DNA of 32,467 nt from a virus. The DNA is taken from the IMG/VR virus record IMGVR_UViG_3300020201_000008, positions 1-32,467 of that record. One strand, 5' to 3'. The notes beneath the pieces were generated by a model. It did not search any database, had not been told where the DNA came from, and worked only from the letters and a program-made list of their open reading frames with translations. Position numbers and translations under genes: made by a program. Shown one piece after another: positions 1 to 8,072 of this stretch (position 1 is its first letter; each line of letters opens with the position of its first letter).

Positions 1-127
1 ACACGGGGCTCACGCTATCAGATTGTCTGGGTGCTCTAGTGATTCTGGCTTCAATGCTTTTAAGTAAAATAGTCACTTACTTATATCCTAAGAGGCCCGA
101 TCTATACCACGAGCTTTCGCTCATCCA
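1..127. repeat. 127-bp exact terminal repeat (other copy 32341-32467)
   Basis: The first 127 bases recur exactly at the end of the window. The copies lie inside one membrane-protein gene that becomes whole when the ends are joined, so the window is a circle of 32,340 bp. A length of 127 is also the largest k-mer of common short-read assemblers, so this is more likely an assembly overlap than a physical phage end. Confidence 0.95.
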
Positions 128-215
128 GCAAGAACTCAAAGTATTGACATCTAAGTCAGATGATCTAGGGCATGACGTAGCTGGACTAAAATTCGGTCTT
201 TCACAAAAGAGGTAG
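1..215 (+). CDS. Small membrane protein, 3' part of a gene that spans the circle junction
   Basis: This is the continuation of the gene that starts at 32265; joined across the circle it encodes 96 aa. The frame is open from base 3 and ends at TAG 213-215. The joined protein has two hydrophobic segments (about residues 13-28 and 34-50), a short basic stretch (YPKRPDLY), and a soluble helical tail with a Glu/Gln/Leu pattern ending in QKR. From memory it resembles small two-span phage membrane proteins with a cytoplasmic coiled tail, but I cannot assign a family. The next gene begins three bases after its stop, which suggests one operon. Function is unknown. Confidence 0.72.
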   Translation, partial: TGLTLSDCLGALVILASMLLSKIVTYLYPKRPDLYHELSLIQQELKVLTSKSDDLGHDVAGLKFGLSQKR

Positions 216-217
216 TT

Positions 218-553
218 ATGCTTTTAACATTAGGACTACTTAATTTTACTGTAGCTCTTGCAATAGGCTTGTCGGCTTTGCTTTATAAACAGAAATGCAC
301 ACTTTATAGAATGCACAATGATCTAATCGACTGGATCGAGTGCAATATCGCTGATGACATCTATAAATCAAGAGACCACAGACCAGAGTTTAAATACTAC
401 GTCGACCGGGTCGAAAGAGACCTAGCAAGACGCCAAAGCATTGTTAAAAATGTAGTGCTTGAAATAAGGCTCGATCTTGAATCAAAGAGCGTACTTAAAC
501 CGATCTACTTTAGACTCCTTTGGCTAGACTTTAAAAATCTTTTTATCAAGTAA
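218..553 (+). CDS. Small membrane protein, unknown function (111 aa)
   Basis: The start ATG follows an AGAGG ribosome site and lies three bases after the preceding stop. Residues 2-23 form one clear transmembrane helix; the rest is charged and soluble (several Arg/Asp/Glu, ending in IK). I do not recognise the family. It lies between another small membrane protein and the ParB-like/Mom pair, in the unit that leads into the terminase genes. It could be a membrane-associated accessory or exclusion protein, but nothing in the sequence shows this. Confidence 0.7.
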   Translation: MLLTLGLLNFTVALAIGLSALLYKQKCTLYRMHNDLIDWIECNIADDIYKSRDHRPEFKYYVDRVERDLARRQSIVKNVVLEIRLDLESKSVLKPIYFRLLWLDFKNLFIK

Positions 554-560
554 GGCTACT

Positions 561-1055
561 ATGAACATCCATTGTAAATATGATAAGTTGGTCCATCCAG
601 CCAAACTTAAGAATCATCTGAAGAATAGAAACAAGCACGGACAAGACCAGATTGACCGCCTGGCTGAACTTTATAAGTACCATGGCATAAGACACCCGAT
701 CATAGTTTCAAAGCTGTCAGGGTGCATTGTAGCGGGTCACGGGCGCAAGCTAGCGGGCATCCGCGCAGGCGTTAACGAAATGCCGGTCGTGTATCAAGAC
801 TTTGATTCAGTTGAGCAAGAGTACGCATTCATTCAAGCTGATAATGCCATCGCACTATGGGCTGAGCTTGACCTGTCTGGCATAAACGCTGACCTGGGCG
901 ATCTAGGGCCTGATTTTAATATCGATATGCTCGGGATAAAAGACTTTGCTCTCGATTTTGCGGATAAAGAATTTGACCCAGCATCAGAAGATGATCAAGG
1001 AAAGCTAGATCAAAAGACATTGAAAGAATGCCCTCAGTGTGGCCATGAGTTCTAA
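561..1055 (+). CDS. ParB/sulfiredoxin-fold (ParB-N-like) protein with C-terminal zinc-knuckle tail
   Basis: The 164-aa protein shows the ParB N-terminal fold pattern: an N-terminal segment, the stretch GIRHPIIVS, then VAGHGRKLAGIRAG followed by MPVVYQ. The G-H-G-R-x-x-A motif is the family's nucleotide/DNA-binding signature. The middle (FIQADNAIALWAELD) matches the helical part seen in phage ParB-like proteins that precede DNA-modifying domains. The protein ends in CPQCGHEF, a half zinc-ribbon, where fused relatives usually continue into a methyltransferase. Here the next gene, a Mom-type modification enzyme, overlaps its end by 11 bp. The likely role is DNA recognition or partner protein for base modification (inference); a chromosome-partition ParB role is unlikely. 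Confidence 0.8.
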   Translation: MNIHCKYDKLVHPAKLKNHLKNRNKHGQDQIDRLAELYKYHGIRHPIIVSKLSGCIVAGHGRKLAGIRAGVNEMPVVYQDFDSVEQEYAFIQADNAIALWAELDLSGINADLGDLGPDFNIDMLGIKDFALDFADKEFDPASEDDQGKLDQKTLKECPQCGHEF

Positions 1056-1761
1056 ATCAATCTTAAAGATAGACTGGGCGTCTCATGAAACAGCTAAATA
1101 TGCTTGTGAAAATTGGCATTATTCAGAAAGCTTGCCTGTCCCCCCACTAGTTAAAATTGGAGCATGGGAAGACGACAAGTTTATAGGAGTCGTAATTTTT
1201 TCTAGAGGAGCTTCGTCGAACTTATTAAAACCGTACGGGCTTGAGCAAGTAGAGGGCTGCGAACTTACCCGAGTAGCTTTAAAAGAGCACAAGACACCAG
1301 TATCAAGAATTCTAAGTATAGCTATTAAGTTTTTAAAAAAAAACAGCCCCAAGCTCAAGCTCATAGTTTCATTTGCTGACTCAAACGAAGGACATCATGG
1401 CGGCATCTACCAAGCCACAAACTGGATATATTCAGGAAAGTCAGCGCCAAGTTTTAAATACGTCGATAAAAAAGGCAGAGAATGGCATTCAAGACAAGTC
1501 AGCGAAAAAGGATTTAACACCCAACAAGGAAATATCAGAAGAACCATAAAGCCCTCGCAATGTCAGAAGATAAAATGCGAGGGCAAGTTTAGATATTTGT
1601 TTCCTTTAACTAAGGAAATAAGAAAAGACGTTATAAGACTTTCTAAGCCCTACCCAAAACGCGCATCAAGCAAAGATATCGTTGCGTCTGAGTTCCAATC
1701 AGAAGAGACCGGTGAAACTCCGAGTGATGCGCTCCAATTTCAAGAGGTTGACAATGGCTAG
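1045..1761 (+). CDS. mom: Mom-family DNA adenine hypermodification protein (GNAT-like)
   Basis: The 238-aa protein carries the features of phage Mu Mom-type enzymes, which convert adenine to N6-carbamoylmethyladenine and protect phage DNA from restriction: NWHYS at residues 23-27, CELTRVAL at 72-79, and SFADSNEGHHGGIYQATNW at 109-127. Its length is close to Mu Mom. I chose ATG 1045; a GTG at 1039 is in frame but has no better ribosome site. The start overlaps the end of the ParB-like gene and the stop overlaps the small terminase start, so the three are translationally coupled. The C-terminal tail (about residues 195-238) is polar and probably disordered. Family membership is fairly sure; the exact modification in this phage is inferred. 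Confidence 0.82.
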   Translation: MSSKSILKIDWASHETAKYACENWHYSESLPVPPLVKIGAWEDDKFIGVVIFSRGASSNLLKPYGLEQVEGCELTRVALKEHKTPVSRILSIAIKFLKKNSPKLKLIVSFADSNEGHHGGIYQATNWIYSGKSAPSFKYVDKKGREWHSRQVSEKGFNTQQGNIRRTIKPSQCQKIKCEGKFRYLFPLTKEIRKDVIRLSKPYPKRASSKDIVASEFQSEETGETPSDALQFQEVDNG

Positions 1762-2140
1762 ACCGAAATCAGGTAAGACCGCACCGATTAAACTAGACCA
1801 TAATCAGGTTGAAAAGCTTGCCGCGATCGGTTGCACATTAAACGAAATGGCGTCCTTCTTTAACTGCTCGGTAGACACTTTGACTAGGAACTATGCCGAA
1901 GCCCTACACAGGGGTAGGGAGAACGGCAAAGTCTCCATCCGAAGGCTTATGTGGGAGCAGGGTCAAAAGGGCAACACGACCGCTTTAAAGTATCTTGTGC
2001 ATAATGTTCTAAAAGAGAAGATCGAAGATCAATCTATCCAAGATGACGGACGAACAAACGAAGTGATGGATAGAATTAACTCAATATCGACTGAAATGAT
2101 TTTAAAGATCGTAAGGAACAATGAAGATAAGGCTGTCTAA
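1754..2140 (+). CDS. Terminase small subunit-like HTH protein (128 aa)
   Basis: I place the start at ATG 1754 (MARPKSGK) because AGAGG lies just upstream; the frame is open for 24 more codons upstream but inside the mom gene. Residues about 20-50 form a helix-turn-helix (VEKLAAIGCTLNEMASFF, then CSVDTLTRNY), and a basic, helical segment follows (RRLMWEQGQKGNTTALKYL). This is the layout of small terminase subunits that bind phage DNA at the packaging site. The gene abuts the large terminase directly (its stop ends at 2140 and the next ATG is 2141), which supports the call. Confidence 0.82.
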   Translation: MARPKSGKTAPIKLDHNQVEKLAAIGCTLNEMASFFNCSVDTLTRNYAEALHRGRENGKVSIRRLMWEQGQKGNTTALKYLVHNVLKEKIEDQSIQDDGRTNEVMDRINSISTEMILKIVRNNEDKAV

Positions 2141-3520
2141 ATGGAAGTAGAGATACCAAACGATGTCTGGCATAACATCTTATGGCATCGAAATGAGCTG
2201 TCATGGAAGTTTCACGAGGGTCAGCTCGTCATCGATCAAGCCTATCGAAACGTGTCGGCCAAGCTATTCGTCGGCAACTGTTCTCGTCGGATCGGTAAAA
2301 CATATTGGGTCGTGACTGAATGTATCAGGGTCGCACGAGCAAAGCCCCGCGCACGAGTTAAAATAGCAACTGCCTTTCTAACAGATCTAGAGGAGTTTAT
2401 CATTCCAGCATTTGAGTCAGTATTAGACAACTGCCCTGAAGATTTAAGACCAAGGTGGCACGAGTCTAAAAAGAAATTCATATTTAAAAATAAATCCGAG
2501 ATTCAGCTCATCGGTCTAGATCGAAAACCAAACGCGGGTCGTGGTAACTACTGCGATTTATACGTGTTCGACGAAGCAGCTTACATTAAGAATGTATCCT
2601 ACATTTATTCATCAGTCGTAATACCTATGACCATGTACAGAGAAGGTGCAAGGGTCATCATGATATCAACCCCGCCAAAGTCACCCGATCATGATTTTAA
2701 AGACTTCTGTTTGAAGGCAAAACATGAAGGCGGTTATATAGAGCTTGATATCTACAAGAACCCGATGGTGACCCCTGCCATGATCGAAGAGTATCATCAA
2801 GAGTGTTTGACTGAGACTGACTGGCAGCGTGAATACTTATGTCAGTTTGCAACAGATGAAACGCTCGCAATTGTTCCTGAGATGAAATTTCTAGAACACG
2901 CTCGTGGACCCAAAGACGAGCACTATCTGCTTTATCACAAGTATGTTGCGATGGATCTAGGGGTCAGAGATTTAAACGTAACGCTTTTTGCGTACTATGA
3001 CTTTGCTAGATCGAAGATTGTAATTGAGCGCGAGCACATAATGAGTGGTCCACGAATGACAACACCGACCCTTCATGCAGAGATAAAACAAATTGAGTCT
3101 GAGCTATGGGATAGTGCTGAGCCTTACAAGCGCGTGGCTGACAACAACAACCCGCTTCTTTTGTTAGACCTTGGATCAATTCATAATATGTTCTTTCACT
3201 CAACTTCTAAAGACTCACTTCACGCAATGGTTAACCAGCTAAGAGTTTGGATAAAAAACGGACGTGTTGAAATCGACTCGTCTTGTCGCGTGCTGATTGA
3301 CTCATTGATGTATGGGCTTTGGAATGACAACAGAAGTGAATTTTCAAGATCTAAAACCCTAGGACACTATGATGCTGTTGCTGCAATCATGTATTTAGTG
3401 CGCAACATCGATGAAGTGACAAATCCAATCCCAGTTAAGGTTGGATTTAATCAAATTAACTTAGAAGAAGATGACCAGATACTAGAATTCAAAAAACTGA
3501 GAGGATTTGGCAGAGGCTAG
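2141..3520 (+). CDS. terL: Terminase large subunit (ATPase and nuclease)
   Basis: The 459-aa DNA-packaging motor drives phage DNA into the prohead and cuts the concatemer. A deviant Walker A, SRRIGKT, lies at residues 48-54, and Walker B YVFDEA at 141-146 with the catalytic Glu. MISTPP at about 174-179 is the coupling motif. The RNase H-like nuclease begins at VAMDLGV with Asp272 and ends with a Asp in HYDAVAA (Asp411). The missing classic GxxGxGKS loop is normal for this family. It follows the small subunit without a gap and precedes the portal, the usual packaging order. Confidence 0.95.
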   Translation: MEVEIPNDVWHNILWHRNELSWKFHEGQLVIDQAYRNVSAKLFVGNCSRRIGKTYWVVTECIRVARAKPRARVKIATAFLTDLEEFIIPAFESVLDNCPEDLRPRWHESKKKFIFKNKSEIQLIGLDRKPNAGRGNYCDLYVFDEAAYIKNVSYIYSSVVIPMTMYREGARVIMISTPPKSPDHDFKDFCLKAKHEGGYIELDIYKNPMVTPAMIEEYHQECLTETDWQREYLCQFATDETLAIVPEMKFLEHARGPKDEHYLLYHKYVAMDLGVRDLNVTLFAYYDFARSKIVIEREHIMSGPRMTTPTLHAEIKQIESELWDSAEPYKRVADNNNPLLLLDLGSIHNMFFHSTSKDSLHAMVNQLRVWIKNGRVEIDSSCRVLIDSLMYGLWNDNRSEFSRSKTLGHYDAVAAIMYLVRNIDEVTNPIPVKVGFNQINLEEDDQILEFKKLRGFGRG

Positions 3521-3549
3521 ACTTTAATTATTTTAACAAACCCCATTGC

Positions 3550-3574
3550 ACCATAACTAGGTGCCAGGAGAAAC
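3550..3574 (+). promoter_or_regulatory. Short hairpin directly before the portal ribosome site
   Basis: GCACC and GGTGC form a 5-bp stem around loop ATAACTA in the 54-base gap between terminase and portal, and AGGAG follows within a few bases before ATG 3575. It could tune portal translation or protect the mRNA 5' side. The stem is short, so this is a weak call. Confidence 0.3.
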
Positions 3575-5542
3575 ATGATACATGAATACTGGGCTTCAAA
3601 AGGCCCCGATGAAATTGCTAACGAGATAATGGATAAGTTCGATAAATACAAAAAATATACTGAGTCATCAGGTATTTTAAGCGAGCTTAGGAAGTCCTAT
3701 AACACGTTTTATCCGAAAGTGAATATCGAGAGCGTTGATCAATCGCTTAAGGCCATTCACATTAACCACTATGCAAGTTATGTTAGAAATATTCATAACA
3801 TGATCACGGGCTCTCGTCCCGCGTGGGATACTCGCGCTATTAACACAGACCTTGAATCACAAGCAGACACACAGCTCGGTGTTGGGCTTCTAGATTACTA
3901 CATGCGCGAAAAGCACATCGAAACGAAGCTCATTGATTCTTGCATGAAAGCATTATTCTTACGAGAAGGATGGATCTCTTTAGGTTGGAATGCCACGGGT
4001 GGGAAAGTCTACGGAGCAAATCCCGAAACTGGTGAGCCTATTCATGAAGGTGATTTTGAATGTGATACTCACACCATGCTTGATGTTGCTCGCGATGTTA
4101 AACGTCGAGATGCAAATCATGAGTGGCTTATCGTGCGCAGATTTAAAAACAAATGGAATCTAGCAGCTAAGTATCCAGAACTATCAGAGAAAATTAAAGC
4201 TTTAATGCCAGATAATCGTTTCGACAGTCAGTATGAATTAGGTGGCGTTCATAGATCCAATGAATTTAAGAATGATGATAGCGATCTCGTGCCAGTTTAT
4301 GAGTTACGTCATGCAAAGACCGAGGCTTTACCACAAGGTCGGCTCGTTCAAATCTGTAATGACGAGATTAAACTGTTTGATGGACCACTTCCCTATGCAG
4401 ATCTTTACACTTTCCCGATCACAGCAGGTCATCAAACTGATAGCTCTTTTGGATACAGTTATTTAATGGATCTACTCCCTGTGAATGATGCCTTTGATAT
4501 GACAGTGAGCTCGATCTTAACGAATCAAGCTGCGAATGCTGTTCAAAACTTTCAAGTACCAAAAGGCGCAGCTCCAAAAGTAACAAACATCATGGATGGA
4601 ATGAACGTCTGGGAATACGACATCAAGGCCGGTAAAATGGAGTCGATGGATTTACTAAAGACAGCACCCGAAGTATTTAACTTTGCGAACTTTCTAATTA
4701 GTCAGTCGGATCTTATTTCTAACGTGTCACAAATAGGTCGAGGTAATGCTCCGAACAATATGAGTGGAACTGCGATGGCGTTGCTACAACAACAAGCCAT
4801 ACAATCAACGAGTGGTGTTCAGACAAGCTACACGATAACAATCGAGAATGTCGGCTCAGCAATGATTGAGTTACTTCAAACATTCGCAGTCGTCCCTCGC
4901 CTTGCGATGATTGCAGGGAAATCTAAACGCTCGATGATGAAGTCGTTTAGCAACAAAGATTTACAAGGTGTGGGTCGTGTCTATGTAGACCGAGCTAACC
5001 CACTTACTAAGACCGGTGCAGGACGCATGGAAATTGCTAATAACCTTTTAGCAACGCCAAACATGATAACTACTCCTGAGCAGTACTTGGGTGTTTTAAC
5101 TACTGGAAACCTAGAGCCACTTTATCAGCGCGATAATTCACAGAGAATGCTTATTCTGTCAGAGAATGAAAACTTGATGGAAGGTAAGCCCGTTCAAGCC
5201 TTACTAACAGACAATCACCCGACTCATATTTTAGAGCATAGTTGTGTATTGGATAGCCCAGAGTCTCGAGAGAACCCTCAAGTGACGCAAGCTGTGCTCA
5301 ATCACATTCAAGAACACATGAACATAGCTAAAGGCATGGACCCGATGATGGCTATGACTTTAAAGCAAGCCTCATTGTTTCAACAGCCACCACCTCAAGG
5401 ACCACCACCTCAAGGACCACCACCTCAACAAGGCGGAGCTCCTGAAGTAATGGGTCAAGGCCCACAAGCTGAGATCGCTGATAAAACACAAATGCCAAGC
5501 CCTGCACAACCACCTAACCCTAACGCTTTTCAAGGAGCATAA
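3575..5542 (+). CDS. Portal protein (podovirus type)
   Basis: At 655 aa it has the length of P22-like portals, the dodecameric ring at the packaging vertex through which DNA enters and leaves. The order (after terL, before scaffold and capsid) and the sequence both support it: an N-terminal region with SYNTFYP, a central long-helix region (FLISQSDLISNVSQIGRGNAP), and a late region with MALLQQQAIQST typical of the crown/helical part. The start has a good AGGAG site. The C-terminus, from about residue 610, is Pro/Gln-rich with three tandem copies of PPPQG or a close variant, probably a disordered tail. The fold call rests on layout and general resemblance. Confidence 0.85.
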   Translation: MIHEYWASKGPDEIANEIMDKFDKYKKYTESSGILSELRKSYNTFYPKVNIESVDQSLKAIHINHYASYVRNIHNMITGSRPAWDTRAINTDLESQADTQLGVGLLDYYMREKHIETKLIDSCMKALFLREGWISLGWNATGGKVYGANPETGEPIHEGDFECDTHTMLDVARDVKRRDANHEWLIVRRFKNKWNLAAKYPELSEKIKALMPDNRFDSQYELGGVHRSNEFKNDDSDLVPVYELRHAKTEALPQGRLVQICNDEIKLFDGPLPYADLYTFPITAGHQTDSSFGYSYLMDLLPVNDAFDMTVSSILTNQAANAVQNFQVPKGAAPKVTNIMDGMNVWEYDIKAGKMESMDLLKTAPEVFNFANFLISQSDLISNVSQIGRGNAPNNMSGTAMALLQQQAIQSTSGVQTSYTITIENVGSAMIELLQTFAVVPRLAMIAGKSKRSMMKSFSNKDLQGVGRVYVDRANPLTKTGAGRMEIANNLLATPNMITTPEQYLGVLTTGNLEPLYQRDNSQRMLILSENENLMEGKPVQALLTDNHPTHILEHSCVLDSPESRENPQVTQAVLNHIQEHMNIAKGMDPMMAMTLKQASLFQQPPPQGPPPQGPPPQQGGAPEVMGQGPQAEIADKTQMPSPAQPPNPNAFQGA

Positions 5543-5545
5543 TCT

Positions 5546-6472
5546 ATGAGTGAAAATAATTCTGGATCAGGCGATTCATCATCAAGTGACACATCATCAG
5601 CCCCAGTAGAGGGAACAGCGGAAGCTTTAACCGAAGGCGCAGAGGGTAAACCAACACCTCAACAAGTTCAATCTCAGAAACGTAAGTTTCAATACAAAGT
5701 TGATGGCGAGGACATTGAGGAGGAAATTGACTTTTCTAATGAAGAGGATCTTAAAAAGCGATTTCAACTAGGCCATGCTGCTAAAAAGAGAATGGCTGAA
5801 GCTGTAACAGAAAAGCAAAAAGCATTACGAATCACTAAGGCTTTTGAGAATGATGATCAGTTTCTAGATATTATTAGTCGCCATCCGAAGGGTCGAGAGA
5901 TAGCTGAGAAGTTTTTATTATCTAAACTACAAGATGAGATGATGAGCCCTGAAGAAAAAGAACAACGCTCAACAAAGAACGAGCTTGAGCAATTACGTAA
6001 AGAGAAAGCTGACAGATTAGAATCTGAAAAGCAAACTCAAGCACAAAAGCTTGAGGCTCAATACGCTGATAGCTATCAGAAAACGATCATCGATGCTTTA
6101 AACAAAACTTCACTTCCTAAAACTGCTGGCACAATTAAGCGTATGGCATCCATCATGAAAAAGAATTTAGATCTAGGTCTTGAATTAACAGCGGATGATT
6201 TAGCTCTTGAAGTACGTGGCGAGTTAAGTACAGATCTTCGATCAATCATCGGTGATGCTACAGGCGAAGAGCTTATAGCTATGTTTGGTGAGGATACTGC
6301 TAAAAAGATTCGAATGAGTGACATCAAGAAGTTACAAGAAAAGCAATCACAAGTTTATCAAGGCGGGGCTAAACCAAAAGCCCAGGATAATGTCTCAAAT
6401 AGAGATTCATCTAGAACAATGAGCATGGAAGAGTGGAAAGCCGACGTTGAACGTCGAGTAAAATCAAAATAA
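5546..6472 (+). CDS. Capsid scaffolding protein
   Basis: The 308-aa protein lies between portal and major capsid. Residues 1-45 are Ser/Gly/Thr/Glu-rich and disordered. The segment FQYKVDGEDIEEEIDF (about 48-63) is the short conserved motif often seen at the start of phage scaffolds. A long, highly charged helical/coiled-coil region (EEKEQRSTKNELEQLRKEKA) fills the middle, and the C-terminus is basic (EEWKADVERRVKSK), as expected for a capsid-binding tail. Scaffolds assemble the prohead and then leave; no protease motif is visible. The start lies three bases after the portal stop. Confidence 0.8.
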   Translation: MSENNSGSGDSSSSDTSSAPVEGTAEALTEGAEGKPTPQQVQSQKRKFQYKVDGEDIEEEIDFSNEEDLKKRFQLGHAAKKRMAEAVTEKQKALRITKAFENDDQFLDIISRHPKGREIAEKFLLSKLQDEMMSPEEKEQRSTKNELEQLRKEKADRLESEKQTQAQKLEAQYADSYQKTIIDALNKTSLPKTAGTIKRMASIMKKNLDLGLELTADDLALEVRGELSTDLRSIIGDATGEELIAMFGEDTAKKIRMSDIKKLQEKQSQVYQGGAKPKAQDNVSNRDSSRTMSMEEWKADVERRVKSK

Positions 6473-6527
6473 AGGTTGAAATTATTACAATTATTGGTTG
6501 ACATGAAATTAACGACTTACCAGCAGG

Positions 6528-6589
6528 CGCAACACCAGCACCGATTACGCTCGTAAGTCTCAAATATAAAATTCATCGCAACACCAGCA
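6528..6589 (+). repeat. 13-bp direct repeat (CGCAACACCAGCA), two copies
   Basis: Identical copies lie at 6528-6540 and 6577-6589, with starts 49 bp apart. The core GCAACACCAGCA also occurs many times in the Ala-repeat gene near 23.1-23.6 kb (there as the complement of codons for Ala-Gly-Val). Whether the copies share a function or origin cannot be told by eye. Confidence 0.7.
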
Positions 6590-6619
6590 ATGAAAAGACA
6601 ACGTTATCAAATTAACCCT

Positions 6620-6675
6620 GTTTTTTCTAAGCTGAGCTTTGCGCATAATTTCATTCGCAACTCGCTAGAAAAAAC
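6620..6675 (+). promoter_or_regulatory. Long-range stem in the capsid mRNA leader
   Basis: GTTTTTTCTA-GC (6620-6632, with one bulged A at 6630) is complementary to GCTAGAAAAAAC (6664-6675), giving 12 pairs closed by G-C, with a loop of about 31 bases. The capsid ribosome site AGGAG lies about 25 bases downstream. It may shield or stabilise the 5' leader of the capsid message. Confidence 0.45.
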
Positions 6676-6710
6676 TCACCAAATACACACACTATTTAGG
6701 AGTTTTTACA

Positions 6711-8000
6711 ATGGCACAACAAAACACGACCGCTACATTAGACGGTCTTTTTAAAGTCGTTTACGGATCAGGTCCGATAAACGCAATCCCTGAAATCGCG
6801 ATCTTACAAAAAGAGATCAAGTTTCAGTCTACCGAGAAAATCGGCAAATCTTACAACTTCCCAGTTATCCTTTCCGCTGAAGCAGGTGTTACTTACCTAG
6901 CAGCTGGTGCGGGCGTTCAAACTTTGAATGACTCAATCGCGGCTCAGTTAAAAGAAGCATCGGTTGATGCGAATCAAATCATTATCCGTGGTCAAATGGA
7001 TTATGAAGCTGCTGCAAAAGCTGTTAATTCTAAAGAAGCTTTCAAAAATGCTTCTGAGTTATTAGTTGAAAACTTGATGGAGACTGGCTCTCGTCGATTA
7101 GAAGATGCTTTCCTTTATGGACAATCAGCTTCTGGGCTTGGTGCTTCAACATCATCTGCGAATTCATCAACTACTAAAACAGTAATTACTTTTACTGCGG
7201 CTTCATGGGCTCCTGGCATTTATGCTGGCTCTGAAAATGCTCGTGTACAGTTCTGGAAAGTTTCAGATAACACAGCGGCAGCAACCACAAATGATTTCGT
7301 AATCTCTGCTGTAAACTTCAGCCTTAAAACAATCACTGTAACTGGAACTGCCACAACTGGTATCGGTGAGCTTGATACATCAATCAGCGGTGGATCTGTT
7401 TATATGACTTGGTACGGAGCTAAATCTGGGACAAGCACATGGGTCGAGCCTGTTGGTATCGATAAGATCATAACTAACGCAGGATCTTTGTTCGGTATTG
7501 ATGCCTCTGTTTACTCTTTATGGAGTGGATCATCTTTTTCTTTCGGATCGGCTGCTGCAACTGTTGCGAAAATCCTTAACGGAGTTTCATTAGCAGTTTC
7601 TAAGGGTGGTTTGATGGAAGAGGCTGCGGTATTATTGTCGCCTAAAACTTACATGAACTTAGCTGGTACAATGACTGATTTACGTCGCCAAAATGGTGGA
7701 CAAAAAGAAACAACTGGTATTGGTGGTTTTGAATCAATCACATTGATGGGACCAAATGGAAAATTAAACTTAGTCGTGCATCCTAAAGTTAAGGAAGGCG
7801 AAGCATTTTGTGTTCCATTCAAGCGTTTCAAGCGTATTGGATCACAAGAATTTTCTTTCGAGACACCAGGACGCAAGGGTGAATTATTCTTACACGTTCC
7901 CGATAAGAACGCTTACGAATTACGTTTATACGGAGCTCAAGCTATCATTTGCACTAATCCTGCAAAATGCGTGAAGTTCACTTTAATCGTTAACACATAG
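6711..8000 (+). CDS. Major capsid protein (HK97 fold, with inserted domain)
   Basis: The 429-aa protein follows the scaffold, has its own leader, a strong AGGAG site and a terminator after it, as expected for the most abundant virion protein. The N-terminal part resembles HK97-type capsids (IKFQSTEKIGKSYNFPV as the extended arm/loop region; RGQMDYEAAAKA and SRRLEDAFLYGQ as spine-helix region). Residues about 140-235 are Ser/Thr/Ala-rich beta sequence and look like an inserted domain, comparable in position to surface insertions in P22-like capsids. The C-terminal part (LLSPKTYMNLAG, then the P- and A-domain strands) completes the fold. The codon choice is regular, in keeping with high expression. 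Confidence 0.88.
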   Translation: MAQQNTTATLDGLFKVVYGSGPINAIPEIAILQKEIKFQSTEKIGKSYNFPVILSAEAGVTYLAAGAGVQTLNDSIAAQLKEASVDANQIIIRGQMDYEAAAKAVNSKEAFKNASELLVENLMETGSRRLEDAFLYGQSASGLGASTSSANSSTTKTVITFTAASWAPGIYAGSENARVQFWKVSDNTAAATTNDFVISAVNFSLKTITVTGTATTGIGELDTSISGGSVYMTWYGAKSGTSTWVEPVGIDKIITNAGSLFGIDASVYSLWSGSSFSFGSAAATVAKILNGVSLAVSKGGLMEEAAVLLSPKTYMNLAGTMTDLRRQNGGQKETTGIGGFESITLMGPNGKLNLVVHPKVKEGEAFCVPFKRFKRIGSQEFSFETPGRKGELFLHVPDKNAYELRLYGAQAIICTNPAKCVKFTLIVNT

Positions 8001-8020
8001 TTTTCTGATCTTGAAAAATT

Positions 8021-8052
8021 AGCCTGGGGGCTAGAAAACCCCTGGGCTTTTT
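8021..8052 (+). terminator. Rho-independent terminator after the major capsid gene
   Basis: AGCCTGGGGG (8021-8030) pairs with CCCCTGGGCT (8039-8048) in a 10-bp stem with two internal T-G wobbles and the 8-base loop CTAGAAAA, followed by a T run. It would end, or partly end, capsid transcription before the tail fibre gene and so lower downstream expression. Confidence 0.9.
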
Positions 8053-8072
8053 AACGTAAGGAGCTCCACAAA

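Larger units (their letters stand above)
6473..6710 (+). other. 238-bp leader before the major capsid gene, with repeats, hairpin and a decayed reading frame
   Basis: No confident gene is present. The region contains a 13-bp direct repeat, a long-range hairpin just before the capsid ribosome site (both listed separately), and a 37-codon open stretch (6502-6615) that begins right after a TGA and reads like protein (ending KTTLSN). A TTGACA at 6498-6503 lacks a good -10 at 16-18 bp. The likely role is a structured 5' leader for the abundant capsid message, possibly built on a lost small gene. Confidence 0.5.

Noticed and set aside
1-127. Physical direct terminal repeat of a T7-like phage
   Set aside because: The repeat lies within a gene and its length equals a standard assembler k-mer; both copies are exact, and there is no packaging-site context. 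Read depth would decide.
144-172. TTGACA at 144-149 as a promoter for the early part of the late operon
   Set aside because: The sequence 17 bp downstream (AGGGCA) is not a -10 box, and the site lies within a coding gene.
561-1055. Plasmid-type ParB partition system
   Set aside because: No ParA ATPase, no parS-like repeats, no ParB HTH domain; the neighbour is a DNA-modification enzyme.
6498-6520. Sigma70 promoter from TTGACA before the capsid gene
   Set aside because: No -10-like hexamer lies 16-18 bp downstream (CAGCAG and neighbours).
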